NCBI RefSeq assembly: GCF_017916295.1
Contig: NZ_JAFMSS010000008.1
Location: forward strand, 242,350 to 306,349
Direction of reading: 5' to 3'
Length of the DNA stretch: 64,000 nucleotides
Origin: Rubellimicrobium arenae
Lineage (GTDB): Bacteria > Pseudomonadota > Alphaproteobacteria > Rhodobacterales > Rhodobacteraceae
The position numbers and the translations under genes are program-made. Positions within the stretch are counted from its first letter, which is position 1; each line of letters opens with the position of its first letter. Under the pieces are notes generated by a model. It made no database searches, had not been told where the DNA came from, and saw only the letters and a list, made by a program, of their open reading frames with translations. Shown piece after piece: positions 19,699-28,988 of this stretch.

Positions 19699-20940
19699 TC
19701 AGCGCGACAGCCAGGCCGCGGCAGCCCGACCAGCCCGTCGCCCCGTGGCGAGGCAGGCGGTCAGGAGATAGCCCCCCGTCGGGGCCTCCCAGTCCAGCAT
19801 CTCGCCGGCGGCGAACACGCCCGGGCGGTCGTGAAGCATCAGGTCCCCGGTCAGGGCCGAGAAGCGCAGGCCGCCCGCAGTCGAGATGGCCTCGTCCAGC
19901 GGCCGGGGCCCGGAATGCCGCACGGGCAGCGCCTTGAGCAGGGGCGCGAGATCGTCCGGCAAGGGCCGTCCCCATTCCTGCACGAGAGCCGCCCGCGCGC
20001 CCTCGATCCCGAGCCGCTTCCGCAGGCGGCTGGCCACCGTCTCGCGCCCGCGCGGGCCCAGCCTCTGCCGCACCGCCTCGGTGGACAGGTCGGGCAGCAG
20101 GTCGAGCCGGAGCGGAGCGCCCTCGCGCAGGGGGCGGGACAGCGGATAGAGTCCTCCTCCCTCCAGGCCGCGCGCGGAGACCACGACCTCCCCGCGCGAG
20201 ACGAGGCCTCCGGCGCTCCAGGCCGCCCCCTTCACGGGTTCGCCGAAGTGGCGGGCCATGTGGGGCGACCAGTCCACCAGAAGCCCCATGTTGGAGGGGG
20301 CGAAGGGCGCGACGTCGGCGAACTCCGACGCCCAGGCCCCGTCCGAGCCCAGCCGCCGCCAGCTCGCGCCGCCCATGGCGAGGATGGTGGCGCCGGGCCG
20401 CAGCAGGCGTGGCCCCTGGGGCGTCTCGAAGCGGGACACCTCGCCGCCGTCGAACCCGGTCCAGCGCCAGCGCGTCCGAAGCTCCACGCCCCCGTCCGAC
20501 AGTCGCCGGAGCCAGGCGCGCAGCAGCGGCGAGGCCTTCCAAGCCGTCGGGAACACGCGCCCGGTGGAGCCGGTGAACACCTCCTGCCCCAGCCCGCGGG
20601 TCCACTCCATGACCTCCTGCGGCCCGAATTCCCGGAATGCATCGCGCAGCGCGGGGGGCAGCGCCTCGCCCGCGCCGAAGGCGGCCCGGAAGGCGTCGGC
20701 CGGCTCGTCCTTCGTGATGTTCAGCCCGGACTTCCCGGCCATCAGCAGCTTGCGGGCCGGGGAGGGCATGCCCTCGGCGATAAGCACGGGATGCCCTGCC
20801 CCGGCGAGAACCTCGGCTGCGGCAAGCCCCGCCGGACCGGCCCCGACGACCAGCGCGCCGGGCCAGTCCTCGGGCTGAGGGCCGCAAGCGTCCGAAGACG
20901 GATTGCTGGAGGAGGAGGTGTGTGGCAAGCGAAGGTCCAT
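19699..20940 (-). CDS. NAD(P)/FAD-dependent oxidoreductase (HI0933/YhiN-like flavoprotein)
   Basis: 413 residues. The dinucleotide-binding GAGPAGLAAAEVLAGAG lies at about 33-50, followed by LLMAGKSGLNITK, a hallmark of the HI0933/BaiN-like family; the C-terminal flavin-binding end is GVFAAGEMLDWEAPTGGYLLTACLATG. The GEMLD...GGYLL ending matches the TIGR03862-type subgroup. Members are flavoproteins of largely unknown substrate. The first 28 residues are low-complexity (SSSSNPSSD) and may not be translated; no better start is evident. It is a single gene pointing away from yjbH's promoter region. Confidence 0.82.
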   Translation of the reverse strand: MDLRLPHTSSSSNPSSDACGPQPEDWPGALVVGAGPAGLAAAEVLAGAGHPVLIAEGMPSPARKLLMAGKSGLNITKDEPADAFRAAFGAGEALPPALRDAFREFGPQEVMEWTRGLGQEVFTGSTGRVFPTAWKASPLLRAWLRRLSDGGVELRTRWRWTGFDGGEVSRFETPQGPRLLRPGATILAMGGASWRRLGSDGAWASEFADVAPFAPSNMGLLVDWSPHMARHFGEPVKGAAWSAGGLVSRGEVVVSARGLEGGGLYPLSRPLREGAPLRLDLLPDLSTEAVRQRLGPRGRETVASRLRKRLGIEGARAALVQEWGRPLPDDLAPLLKALPVRHSGPRPLDEAISTAGGLRFSALTGDLMLHDRPGVFAAGEMLDWEAPTGGYLLTACLATGRRAGRAAAAWLSR

Positions 20941-21056
20941 GGATCGCAGGGCGCGCCTCAGCGGTGCCAGCCTCGCGGCGGCTCCGCAAGTCCGGGCAGG
21001 GTCACGACATCCGGATCGGCCTTGCTCCTGACCAGCAGCGAACCGATTTAGGGGTC

Positions 21057-21410
21057 ATGGGCCGCTCCCGACAGACCCGACGCTGGACCGAACCCGACGC
21101 GGGGCCTCCGCCTCCGCCGGCGGATCCGGACTGCGCGCTCTGCGGGCGGCCGATCCCGGCGGATGCGCCCAAAAGCCTCCACCACCTCGTCCCCAAGCTG
21201 AAGGGCGGGAAAGGCGGGCCGACGGTCCTGCTTCATCACATCTGCCACAAGGAGATCCACGCCACCCTGTCCGAGGCCGAGCTCGCCCGCGACTACGCCA
21301 CGCCCGAGGCGCTCCGGGCGCATCCGCGGCTGGCCCGGTTCGCCGAATGGGTGGCCAAGCGTCCCCCGCACTTCCTGTCGCGCGTGCCCAAGGGCCGCTC
21401 GCGCCGGTAG
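21057..21410 (+). CDS. Small HNH-like zinc-binding protein
   Basis: 117 residues. CALCGRP at residues 27-33, SLHHLVPKLKGGKGG and LLHHICHKEIHATL resemble the split Cys and His core of HNH endonucleases (Cys-x2-Cys, HH, then H-x3-C/H...H). Clean HNH nucleases of this length occur singly in many bacterial genomes; some are restriction enzymes, others have unknown roles. The C-terminus is basic (RVPKGRSRR), which would suit nucleic-acid binding. No methylase or other restriction partner is adjacent. Start at 21057 is the best ATG before the conserved part; upstream in-frame codons are unsupported. Confidence 0.65.
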   Translation: MGRSRQTRRWTEPDAGPPPPPADPDCALCGRPIPADAPKSLHHLVPKLKGGKGGPTVLLHHICHKEIHATLSEAELARDYATPEALRAHPRLARFAEWVAKRPPHFLSRVPKGRSRR

Positions 21411-21593
21411 GCAGGTCCGCTCTCGGGCCGCTCGCGAAGGCGTTGGCCAGCCAGGCGGGCAGGAGCCCGGCTTTCCCCTTCCCCACCGCTTCGGCCCGGC
21501 CTAAGGTCCCGCAGGAGTGCCGAAAACCCCACCTTGACCCACCCCCATGAGGCGCGTCAGGGAAGGGGAACACATTCATCAGGGAGTTCTTGC

Positions 21594-23120
21594 ATGTCCG
21601 CATTCAGCACCAGGCCGGCCGTTTCGGCCACCGCCCTCCTTCTCGCGCTGGGCGCCGGCCCGGCCCTGGCCGACGTGACCGCCCAGCAGGTCTGGGACGA
21701 CTGGAAGGCGCAGATGGGCGTCTACGGGCAGGACGCGATCAGCATCGGCTCCGAGTCGCAGCAGGGCAGCGTCCTCACCGTGACGGATCTCGGCTTCAAC
21801 GTCACCGGCGAGGATGGATCGACCGCCAGCGGGACGCTGGGGCAACTCGTGTTCACGGAGAACGGGGACGGCACCGTGACCGTCACCATGTCCGAGGAAT
21901 ATCCGATCACCATCACCACCCCCGCCAACGCCGAGACGGGATCGCAGGCCTCCGAGGTCGCGCTGGCCCTGCGGCAGAACGGCCTTTCGATGAAGGTGTC
22001 GGGCCAGCCGGGCGCCATGACCTATGACGTGGCGGCGGCGCGCTACGCGCTCGAGCTCGACAGCGTCAAGGAAGCGGGCACGGAGGTTCCGGCCGAGGGG
22101 CTCCTGGCGTTCAACGACGTGTCGGGCACCTACACCTCGACCACCGGCACGACGCGCGACATGACCTACGACCTGACCGCCGCGTCGATGGACCTGCTCG
22201 TCGACGCGACGAACACCGAGGACGGCTCGCATTTCATGATGTCGGGCAAGGTCAACACCGTGGCCACCAAGGCCACCGCGTCCATGCCGCTGGACCCGGC
22301 GGCGGACCCCGAGATGATGCTGATGAACGGGATGGCCGTGGACGGCGGCTACACCACGGCGAACGGCAGCTACATGTTCGAGGTCACCGACGCCACGGGC
22401 CCGACGAACGGCAGCTTCACGACCCAGGGCAGCCAGATGTCGTTCAAGCTCAGCAGGGACGCCGTCGCCTACAACGGCCAGGCCACGAACGTCGCGCTGG
22501 ACGTGACCAGCGCCGCCATGCCCATGCCGATCAAGGCGAGCCTGGCGCAGTACGGCTTCAACTTCGAGATGCCGCTCGCCAAGTCGACCGCCCCTGCGCC
22601 CTGGGCCATGGGGATCAACCTGACGGACCTCGCGCTCAATGAGGAAGTGTGGTCGATGTTCGACCCGCAGGGGATCCTGCCGCATGACCCGGCCTCGCTG
22701 GTCATGGACCTCACGGGCACCGCGACGATGCTCTTCGACGTGGCCGACCCGTCCCAGGCCGAGGCCATGGCCGCCTCGCCGATGCCGGCCCAGATCAACT
22801 CGGCGAACATCAACGCGCTGAACGTCGACTTCGGCGGCGCGCAGGTCACCGGCAGCGGCGCCTTCACCTTCGACAACAGCGACATGACGACCTTCCCCGG
22901 GATGCCCCGGCCGACCGGCGCCGTGGACCTCCGGCTCGACGGCGTGAACGGGCTCATCGACAAGCTCGTGCAGATGGGCCTGCTGCCGCAGGACCAGGTC
23001 ATGGGCGCGCGCATGATGCTGGGCGCCTTCACGACGCCGGTCGGGGACGATCAGCTCACCTCGCGGATCGAGGTCACGCCCGATGGCCAGCTGCTCGCGA
23101 ACGGCCAGCGCCTCCAGTAG
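21594..23120 (+). CDS. DUF2125-type secreted protein
   Basis: 508 residues with a signal peptide ending ALA-DVTAQQVWDDW, then a long beta-rich body containing repeated strands such as SYMFEVTDATG and GSGAFTFDNSD. The VWDDWKAQM opening and PMPIKASLAQYGFNFEMPL segment match the alphaproteobacterial DUF2125 family (PF09898), periplasmic or outer-membrane-facing proteins of unknown function. It stands alone, followed by a hairpin. Aspartate-rich and methionine-rich stretches are typical of the family. No enzymatic motif is visible. Confidence 0.8.
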   Translation: MSAFSTRPAVSATALLLALGAGPALADVTAQQVWDDWKAQMGVYGQDAISIGSESQQGSVLTVTDLGFNVTGEDGSTASGTLGQLVFTENGDGTVTVTMSEEYPITITTPANAETGSQASEVALALRQNGLSMKVSGQPGAMTYDVAAARYALELDSVKEAGTEVPAEGLLAFNDVSGTYTSTTGTTRDMTYDLTAASMDLLVDATNTEDGSHFMMSGKVNTVATKATASMPLDPAADPEMMLMNGMAVDGGYTTANGSYMFEVTDATGPTNGSFTTQGSQMSFKLSRDAVAYNGQATNVALDVTSAAMPMPIKASLAQYGFNFEMPLAKSTAPAPWAMGINLTDLALNEEVWSMFDPQGILPHDPASLVMDLTGTATMLFDVADPSQAEAMAASPMPAQINSANINALNVDFGGAQVTGSGAFTFDNSDMTTFPGMPRPTGAVDLRLDGVNGLIDKLVQMGLLPQDQVMGARMMLGAFTTPVGDDQLTSRIEVTPDGQLLANGQRLQ

Positions 23121-23146
23121 GCCGGAAGGCGATCCGGAAATCCGGC

Positions 23147-23175
23147 GGGGGAGGGTTCGCGCCCTCCCCCGTTCC
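23147..23175 (+). terminator. Candidate terminator hairpin after the DUF2125 gene
   Basis: GGGGGAGGG (23147-23155) and CCCTCCCCC (23162-23170) form a perfect 9-bp stem with a six-base loop, 26 bp after the stop. The following GTTCCC has no real T tract, so efficiency is uncertain. Confidence 0.55.
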
Positions 23176-23243
23176 CTTCGGGGGCCGGCTTGCCCCGGCT
23201 TGCCGCGCAGCCTAACTCGGGCGGGGACAGCAAAGGACGCATC

Positions 23244-24587
23244 ATGGCATCGCTCGAGGACCTCACCGCCCGCCTTCTGGATGCCGCGCGCAGGGCGGGG
23301 GCCGAGGCTGCGGACGCCCTGCTCGTCCGCGGCACTCACCTGTCGATCGACGTGCGCCAGGGACGGCTGGAGGAGGCGCAGCGGTCCGAAGGGATCGACC
23401 TCGGGCTCCGCGTCCTGATCGGCCAGCGGCAGGCGGTGGTGTCCTCCTCCGACAGCCGGGATGCCACGCTCGCCGCCATGGCCGAGCGGGCTGTGGCCAT
23501 GGCCCGCGAAGCGCCGGAAGACCCGTCCGTGGGGCTGGCCGATCCCTCGGAGCTGGCCTCGGATCGCGATGCCGCGCGGCTCGAGCTCAGCGACCCGTCC
23601 GAGGATCCGGAGCCCGCCGCCATGGAGGCCCGCGCCCGCGAGGCCGAGGCGGCGGCTCTCGAGGTGCCCGGCGTGACGCAGGTGCTGTCGGCCTCGACGG
23701 GCTGGTCGCGGCGCGAGGTGTTCCTGGCGGGCACCAACGGCTTCGCCGCGGGCTACGGCCGGAGCGACCATGGCCTGTCCTGCGGCGCGATCAGCGGCAC
23801 CGGCACCGGGATGGAGCGCGATTACGACTGGGACTCGCGGGTCTTCCGCGCCGAGCTTCGCTCCCCCGCCGAGATCGGGCGCACCGCGGGGCAGCGCGCG
23901 GCGGAACGGGAAGGCGCTCGCAAGCCGCGCACCGGGACCTATCCCATCCTGTTCGACGAACGCATCGCCTCGTCCCTGATCGGCCACCTGCTGTCGGCGA
24001 TCAACGGCGCTGCCATCGCTCGGGGATCGTCCTTCCTGCGCAACGCGATGGGAGAGCAGGTGCTGCCCGACCACCTGTCCCTGACCGAGGACCCCCACCG
24101 GGTCCGCAGTCCGGCCTCGCGCCTGTGGGACGCGGAAGGGCTGCCGACCCGGCCCCGCGCCATCGTCGAGAACGGCCGCCTCACCACCTGGACGCTCGAC
24201 CTCGCCTCGGCCCGGAAGCTCGGGCTCGCGAGCACGGCCAACGCGGCGCGGAGCCCTGGGGGCACGCCGTCCCCCTCGGTCACCAACATCGCGCTGACGC
24301 AGGGCGACGCCTCGCGGGAGGACCTGCTGGCGCAGATGGGAACGGGGCTTCTCGTGACCTCCCTGATCGGCTCGACGATCAATCCCAACACCGGAGACTA
24401 CTCGCGCGGGGCGTCGGGCTTCTGGATCGAAGGCGGGCAGATCACCTATCCCGTGAACGAATGCACCATCGCGGGCAACCTCGGGGACATGCTCCGCCGC
24501 ATCATCCCGGCCAACGACGCGCGGTCCTGGCTTCCCCGCGTGGTTCCGTCGCTGCTGGTCGAGGGCATGACGCTCGCGGGGGACTGA
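23244..24587 (+). CDS. pmbA: TldE/PmbA-family metalloprotease-like protein
   Basis: 447 residues. The N-terminal region has the family segment SIDVRQGRLEEAQRSEGIDLGLRVLIGQRQAVVSSS in pieces; the C-terminal part includes PNTGDYSRGASGFWIEGG and PVNECTIAGNL, the classical PmbA/TldE signature. TldD-TldE is a heterodimeric protease that processes small modified peptides; TldE carries no metal ligands itself and its partner TldD is not in the window. The ATG at 23244 is preferred to the one at 23190. It begins a run of same-strand genes leading into Kdo transferase and lpxK. Confidence 0.92.
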   Translation: MASLEDLTARLLDAARRAGAEAADALLVRGTHLSIDVRQGRLEEAQRSEGIDLGLRVLIGQRQAVVSSSDSRDATLAAMAERAVAMAREAPEDPSVGLADPSELASDRDAARLELSDPSEDPEPAAMEARAREAEAAALEVPGVTQVLSASTGWSRREVFLAGTNGFAAGYGRSDHGLSCGAISGTGTGMERDYDWDSRVFRAELRSPAEIGRTAGQRAAEREGARKPRTGTYPILFDERIASSLIGHLLSAINGAAIARGSSFLRNAMGEQVLPDHLSLTEDPHRVRSPASRLWDAEGLPTRPRAIVENGRLTTWTLDLASARKLGLASTANAARSPGGTPSPSVTNIALTQGDASREDLLAQMGTGLLVTSLIGSTINPNTGDYSRGASGFWIEGGQITYPVNECTIAGNLGDMLRRIIPANDARSWLPRVVPSLLVEGMTLAGD

Positions 24588-24654
24588 CGGGGCGTCGCTT
24601 GACCCAGAGCCCTATTTGCTTAGGGTGCGGCGCGCCCTTCAAAGGAACACCCCC

Positions 24655-24900
24655 ATGACCCAACGCCTGCACCTCGTCTTCGGAGGCGAACTCGTCGATC
24701 CGACGAAGAACGTGTTCCGCGACATCTCCAAGCTCCATATCGTCGGAATGTTCCCGGACTATGCCTCGGCCTATCAGGCCTGGAAGGCCGAGGCCCAGCG
24801 CACCGTCGACAACGCACATATGCGCTATTTCATCGCCCACCTGCACCGGCTGCGCGACGAGGAGGCCGCCGCGTCCGCGACCGAAGAACTGGGGAGCTGA
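24655..24900 (+). CDS. DUF4170-family small protein
   Basis: 81 residues, no signal peptide or membrane segment. The sequence RLHLVFGGELVDP, then DYASAYQAWKAEAQRTVDNAHMRYFIAHLHRL, is the typical DUF4170 pattern of alphaproteobacteria. The gene sits directly upstream of the Kdo transferase gene with a 9-bp gap, an arrangement conserved in relatives, so a link to envelope or LPS production is plausible but unproved. The ATG at 24655 follows AAAGGAACACCCCC, a good ribosome site. Confidence 0.8.
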   Translation: MTQRLHLVFGGELVDPTKNVFRDISKLHIVGMFPDYASAYQAWKAEAQRTVDNAHMRYFIAHLHRLRDEEAAASATEELGS

Positions 24901-24909
24901 TCCACCGAA

Positions 24910-26148
24910 ATGCCTGGTTCCTTGGTGCTGGGCGCCTATCTGGCGCTGGCGGCCCTGGGTGGCGGCCGCAGCGAGGCCGAGCCGCCCCGGCCGGATGGGT
25001 CCCTGCTCTGGGTGCATCTCGACGGGGTGGCGCGCCTGCCCTCGCTCATCGCTCTGACCGAGCAGTTGCCAGCCGACGTGTCGATCCTGGTGACGCTCCC
25101 ACGCGGGACCGATCTGCCTCCGACGACTGGGCGCATGATCCTGCGCCATGTGCCGCACGAAGGCGGCGGGAGCGTGCAGGCCTTCCTGGATCACTGGACG
25201 CCGGACGCCCTGCTCTGGGTCGGGGGCGGACTGCGCCCGGCGCTTCTGGCGAAGGCCCGGATGCCCAAGCTTCTGGTCGAGGGCGCGCCCGATCCTCAGA
25301 TCATGATGCGCGGGGCTGGCTGGCCCTGGCTCGCGCGGTCGGTCGTGCCCTTCTTTGATCGCGCTCTGGTCGCGGGGGACGCCGCCGCGGAACGCCTGGC
25401 CCGCGCCGGCCTGTCCGACGACCGGCTTGAGATCGCCGGATCGCTGGACGCCCCCGCTCCCGTCCTGCCCTGCAACGAACGCGAGCGGCGCGACCTTGCC
25501 CAAAGCCTCGGAGCGCGTCCCGTCTGGCTCGCGGGGGATCTTCCCCTGGCCGAGCTTCCGTCCATCGTGGCCGCCTACCTGCACGCCAGCCGGACGGCGC
25601 ACCGGCTGCTGCTCATCCTCGCGCCGCGCCATGCGGATGAAGCCCCCGCCTTCGCCCGCGCCCTGAACGACGCGGGGCTCCGGGTGGCCGAGCGTGCGGA
25701 AGGGGACGAGCCGGAGGACGGCACCCAGGTCTACCTGGCCGACGGCCCGAGCGAGATGGGCCTCTGGCTCCGGCTCGCCCCGCTGGCCTATCTGGGCGGC
25801 ACCCTGACGGACGGAGCGGGGGGACGCCATCCCTTCGAGGCGGCGGCGCTGGGATCGGTGCTGATCCATGGCCCCGTCACCATGCCGCATGCGGCCGCCT
25901 GGGCCCGGCTCGACGCCGCCGGAGCGGCCCGGGTCATCCTGAACGGAGCCGAGCTCGGACGTGCGGTGGAGGCGCTCCTGGCCCCTGACAAGGCGGCGGC
26001 GATGGCCCATGCGGGCTGGGACGTGGCCACGCAGGGAGCCGAGGTCGCCAACCGCGTGGCGGATCTGATCCGGGTTTCCCTGGCCCATCCCGCCCCTTCG
26101 GGTCCTGCGGCCGAGGCTCCCGCCTTGGCCAACCCGGCGAGCGCGTGA
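24910..26148 (+). CDS. waaA: 3-deoxy-D-manno-octulosonic acid (Kdo) transferase, divergent
   Basis: 412 residues. The GT-B layout fits the WaaA/KdtA family: N-terminal segment with LRHVPHEGGGSVQAFLDHWTPDALLWV, followed by a C-terminal half with RHADEAPAFARAL and the conserved AYLGGTLTDGAGGRHPFEAAALGSVLIHGP donor-binding region (given here in parts only). It transfers Kdo to lipid IVA. The first 30 or so residues lack the canonical membrane anchor and the usual RxGE motif, so the protein is divergent. The neighbour lpxK, whose start overlaps this stop (TGATG), supports the lipid A assignment. Confidence 0.85.
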   Translation: MPGSLVLGAYLALAALGGGRSEAEPPRPDGSLLWVHLDGVARLPSLIALTEQLPADVSILVTLPRGTDLPPTTGRMILRHVPHEGGGSVQAFLDHWTPDALLWVGGGLRPALLAKARMPKLLVEGAPDPQIMMRGAGWPWLARSVVPFFDRALVAGDAAAERLARAGLSDDRLEIAGSLDAPAPVLPCNERERRDLAQSLGARPVWLAGDLPLAELPSIVAAYLHASRTAHRLLLILAPRHADEAPAFARALNDAGLRVAERAEGDEPEDGTQVYLADGPSEMGLWLRLAPLAYLGGTLTDGAGGRHPFEAAALGSVLIHGPVTMPHAAAWARLDAAGAARVILNGAELGRAVEALLAPDKAAAMAHAGWDVATQGAEVANRVADLIRVSLAHPAPSGPAAEAPALANPASA

Positions 26149-27164
26149 TGCGGCAACCCGGCTGGTGGTATGATCCCGAGCCTCGACTGGCGGCCCGGCT
26201 GCTGGCCCCCCTGGGCCTGGCCTATGCGGGAGCCACGGCCTGGCGGCTGTCGCGCGCCACGCCCGACCATGCCGGCGTGCCGGTCATTTGCGTCGGCAAC
26301 CTCGATGCAGGGGGAACGGGCAAGACGCCGGTCACCATCGCCCTGGCCGAGCGGCTGTCCGGCCGGGGCGTGCCGGTCCATGTCGTCTCGCGCGGCTACG
26401 GCGGGCGCCTGGCCGGGCCGGAGCGGGTGCTTCCCTCCCATGGCGCGGCGGATGTAGGGGACGAGCCGCTCCTCATCTCGGCCTTCGTGCCGACCTGGGT
26501 GGCACGGGACCGGGCTGCGGGCGTCCGGGCGGCCGCAGCCGCCGGGGCCAGGGCCGTGATTCTGGATGACGGGTTTCAGAATCCGTCGGTGCGCAAGGAC
26601 CTCTCGATCGTCGTGGTGGATGCGGCGCGCGGCTGGGGCAATGGGCGCGCGATCCCGGCGGGTCCCCTGCGGGAGTCGGTCGCCGCCGGGCTGGCCCGGG
26701 CCGATGCCGTCATCTCCCTGGGGGAGGAGGTTGCGCAGGACGTCTTCCGGGCCCGCTGGGGCTCGGCCCTGAGATCCCTGCCCCATCTTCGCGGGGCCTT
26801 GCGCCCCTTGCCGACCGGGATGCCCTGGGCGGGCCTGCGCGCCCTGGCCTTTGCCGGCATCGGCCAGCCCGGAAAGTTCTTTGCCACGCTGAAGGGCTTG
26901 GGTGCCGAGATCGTGGCGACGCGCTCCTTCGACGATCACGAGCCTCTGAGCCGGCCGCTGCTCCAGCGCCTGGAGGCGGACGCCGCCCGTCTGGGCGCGC
27001 AGCTCGTGACCACGGAGAAGGATGCGGTGCGGCTTCCGCCGTCCATGCGGGCGCGGGTGCTCACGCTGCCGGTGCGCCTTCATCTGGAAAGCTGGGACCC
27101 GCTGGACGCAAGGCTCGACCGCTTGGGCCTGGGTCAGTCCCAGGGGGAGCCGAGGCAGCCCTGA
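26148..27164 (+). CDS. lpxK: Tetraacyldisaccharide 4'-kinase
   Basis: 338 residues. The P-loop GGTGKT lies at about residues 55-60 (GNLDAGGTGKTPV), followed by SRGYGG, GDEPLLIS, DDGFQNPS and HHEPLS-like DDHEPLS, all diagnostic of LpxK. The enzyme phosphorylates the lipid A precursor at the inner membrane. The ATG at 26148 overlaps the preceding stop codon, and a GTG one codon earlier is an alternative. Its 3' end overlaps the convergent CoA-transferase gene by 31 bp. Confidence 0.94.
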   Translation: MRQPGWWYDPEPRLAARLLAPLGLAYAGATAWRLSRATPDHAGVPVICVGNLDAGGTGKTPVTIALAERLSGRGVPVHVVSRGYGGRLAGPERVLPSHGAADVGDEPLLISAFVPTWVARDRAAGVRAAAAAGARAVILDDGFQNPSVRKDLSIVVVDAARGWGNGRAIPAGPLRESVAAGLARADAVISLGEEVAQDVFRARWGSALRSLPHLRGALRPLPTGMPWAGLRALAFAGIGQPGKFFATLKGLGAEIVATRSFDDHEPLSRPLLQRLEADAARLGAQLVTTEKDAVRLPPSMRARVLTLPVRLHLESWDPLDARLDRLGLGQSQGEPRQP

Positions 27165-28282
27165 TGCTCGCCCAGGCGGGGCGAGGCGCGATCCAGCGCC
27201 AAGGCCGAGTCGGAAAAGACGATGGGCGTGCGCACGCCGGGGACGCCGTCCGGTTCGATCCGCAGCCGCCGCGCGATGACCTGGGGATCGGCAAAGACGT
27301 CGGCCATGTCGTTGATCGGCCCGGCGGGCACGCCCTGCCCTTCGCAGCGGGACAGCAGCTCGTCGCGCCCAAGGCGCAGGACCGCCTCCTGCAGCAGCGG
27401 CACCAGGATGTCGCGCCGGGCCAGCCGGTCGGGATTGGTGGCGAAGGCCGGGTCCGTTCCCAGGGCCTCGAGGCCCAGCAGCGCGCAGAAGCGCCGGAAC
27501 TGGCCGTCGTTCCCCACCGCCACGATGGCATGGCCGTCGGCGCAGGCGAACACCTGATAGGGCACGATGTTGGGATGCGCGTTCCCCATGCGCTGGGGCG
27601 CGATCCCGCTGGCGAGGTAGTTCATGGCCTGGTTGGCCGTGATCGCCGTCGCCACATCCAGAAGCGCCATGTCGATCCGCTGGCCCAGCCCGGTCGCGTT
27701 GCGCTGGTGGATCGCCGCCAGAATAGCCGTGGCGGCATAGACCCCGGTGAAGATGTCGGTCACCGCCACCCCGACCTTCTGCGGCTCGCGGTCGGGCTCC
27801 CCGGTGACGGACATCAACCCCGACATGCCCTGGACGATGTAGTCGTAGCCGGCCCGGCAGGCGTAAGGCCCATCCTGCCCGAACCCGGTGATGGAGCACC
27901 ACACGAGCCGGGGATTGAGCGTCGACAGCGCCTCCCAGCCCAGTCCATATCGGTCGAGGCCGCCCAGCTTGAAGTTCTCGATGACCACGTCGGCCCCGGT
28001 CGCCAGGCGACGCACGGCCTCCCGCCCCTCCTCCGTAGAGAAATCCGCCACGACGGACCGCTTGCCGCGATTGCAGGCGTGGAAATAGGCGGCGGCCGTC
28101 TCGCCGTCATGGCTGATGAACGGAGGACCCCAGCGTCGGGTGTCGTCGCCTTCGGGACTCTCGACCTTGACCACGGTGGCGCCCAGGTCGGACAGGAGTT
28201 GTCCGGCCCAGGGACCGGCCAGGATGCGCGCGAGCTCCAGAACCCTCAGGCCGCTGAGCGGCGGGCGGCCATGCTGCGTCAT
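27134..28282 (-). CDS. CaiB/BaiF-family CoA transferase
   Basis: 382 residues, typical for family III CoA transferases. Landmarks are LRVLELARILAGPWAGQLLSDLGATVVKVE, NRGKRSV, ADVVIENFKLG (with the region of the catalytic Asp downstream), YDYIVQGMSGLMSVTG and the C-terminal PAGPINDMADVFADPQV, each within the expected order. These enzymes move CoA between organic acids; the acids here cannot be determined. The gene lies head-on against lpxK with 31 bp of coding overlap and 9 bp beyond a dsbA-like gene on the same strand. Confidence 0.9.
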   Translation of the reverse strand: MTQHGRPPLSGLRVLELARILAGPWAGQLLSDLGATVVKVESPEGDDTRRWGPPFISHDGETAAAYFHACNRGKRSVVADFSTEEGREAVRRLATGADVVIENFKLGGLDRYGLGWEALSTLNPRLVWCSITGFGQDGPYACRAGYDYIVQGMSGLMSVTGEPDREPQKVGVAVTDIFTGVYAATAILAAIHQRNATGLGQRIDMALLDVATAITANQAMNYLASGIAPQRMGNAHPNIVPYQVFACADGHAIVAVGNDGQFRRFCALLGLEALGTDPAFATNPDRLARRDILVPLLQEAVLRLGRDELLSRCEGQGVPAGPINDMADVFADPQVIARRLRIEPDGVPGVRTPIVFSDSALALDRASPRLGEHQGCLGSPWD

Positions 28283-28291
28283 CGCGCGCCG

Positions 28292-28960
28292 TTACTGCGT
28301 TTCGGCCAGCTCGGAGTCGATGATCGACTTGAGGTCGTCATAGGCCATGTTGGAGTGCGACTCGCCGTTGATGATGAAGGTCGGCGTGGACTGGATGCCG
28401 TCACGCTCGGCATTCTCCTGATACCAGGCCACGAGGGCCTCGGCTTGCGCCTCGTTGTTCAGGCAGGCGTCCAGCGTGGCGTCATCCATTCCGGCGGACT
28501 TGCCGATGCGGCGCAGGTTCTCGGCGATCTGGGCGGGCTCCCCTTCGCCGATCCAGTCGCGCTGGGTGTCGTAAAGGATGTCGCTGATCCCGAAGAACCG
28601 CATCTCGCCGCCGCAGCGGGCGATCATCGAGGCCCAGAGGCCGAAGCGGTCGAAATAGACCTCGCGGAAGACGAACCGCACCTTGCCGGTGTCGATGTAG
28701 TCCTCCTTGAGATGCTGGTACTGGTCGGCGTGGAAGGCCGCGCAGTGCGGGCAGGTGAAGGACCCGTACTCGACGATGGTGACCGGCGCATCCTCGGCCC
28801 CCTGCGCCATGTCCTGGATGGTGACCGGGGCGGCTTCGGCGGCCGTATCGGCAGGCGCGGCCTGATCTGTGGCTTCCTGCGCCCAGGCGGAGGACAGCAT
28901 CCCGACGCCGCCAAGGGCAAGCGCAGAGGACAGGGCGGCGATAAGGACGGGTCTCTTCAT
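28292..28960 (-). CDS. DsbA-family thiol:disulfide protein
   Basis: 222 residues with a signal peptide ending AWA. The thioredoxin-like domain has EYGSFTCPHCAAF with the redox pair Cys70 and Cys73, followed by the inserted helical domain and the cis-Pro loop GIQSTPTFIINGE. The CPHC active site is that of DsbA oxidases, which introduce disulfides into periplasmic proteins. It begins 28 bp after dciA on the same strand and precedes the CoA-transferase gene. The start at 28960 is set by the signal peptide (MKRPVLIAAL). Confidence 0.92.
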   Translation of the reverse strand: MKRPVLIAALSSALALGGVGMLSSAWAQEATDQAAPADTAAEAAPVTIQDMAQGAEDAPVTIVEYGSFTCPHCAAFHADQYQHLKEDYIDTGKVRFVFREVYFDRFGLWASMIARCGGEMRFFGISDILYDTQRDWIGEGEPAQIAENLRRIGKSAGMDDATLDACLNNEAQAEALVAWYQENAERDGIQSTPTFIINGESHSNMAYDDLKSIIDSELAETQ

Positions 28961-28988
28961 GGACAGGCCTCGATACTTGGGCGTCCCG

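Noticed and set aside
17513..19771. A 752-codon plus-strand frame opposite yjbH
   Set aside because: Translation is compositionally odd and without motifs, while the minus strand encodes a clear YjbH with signal peptide.
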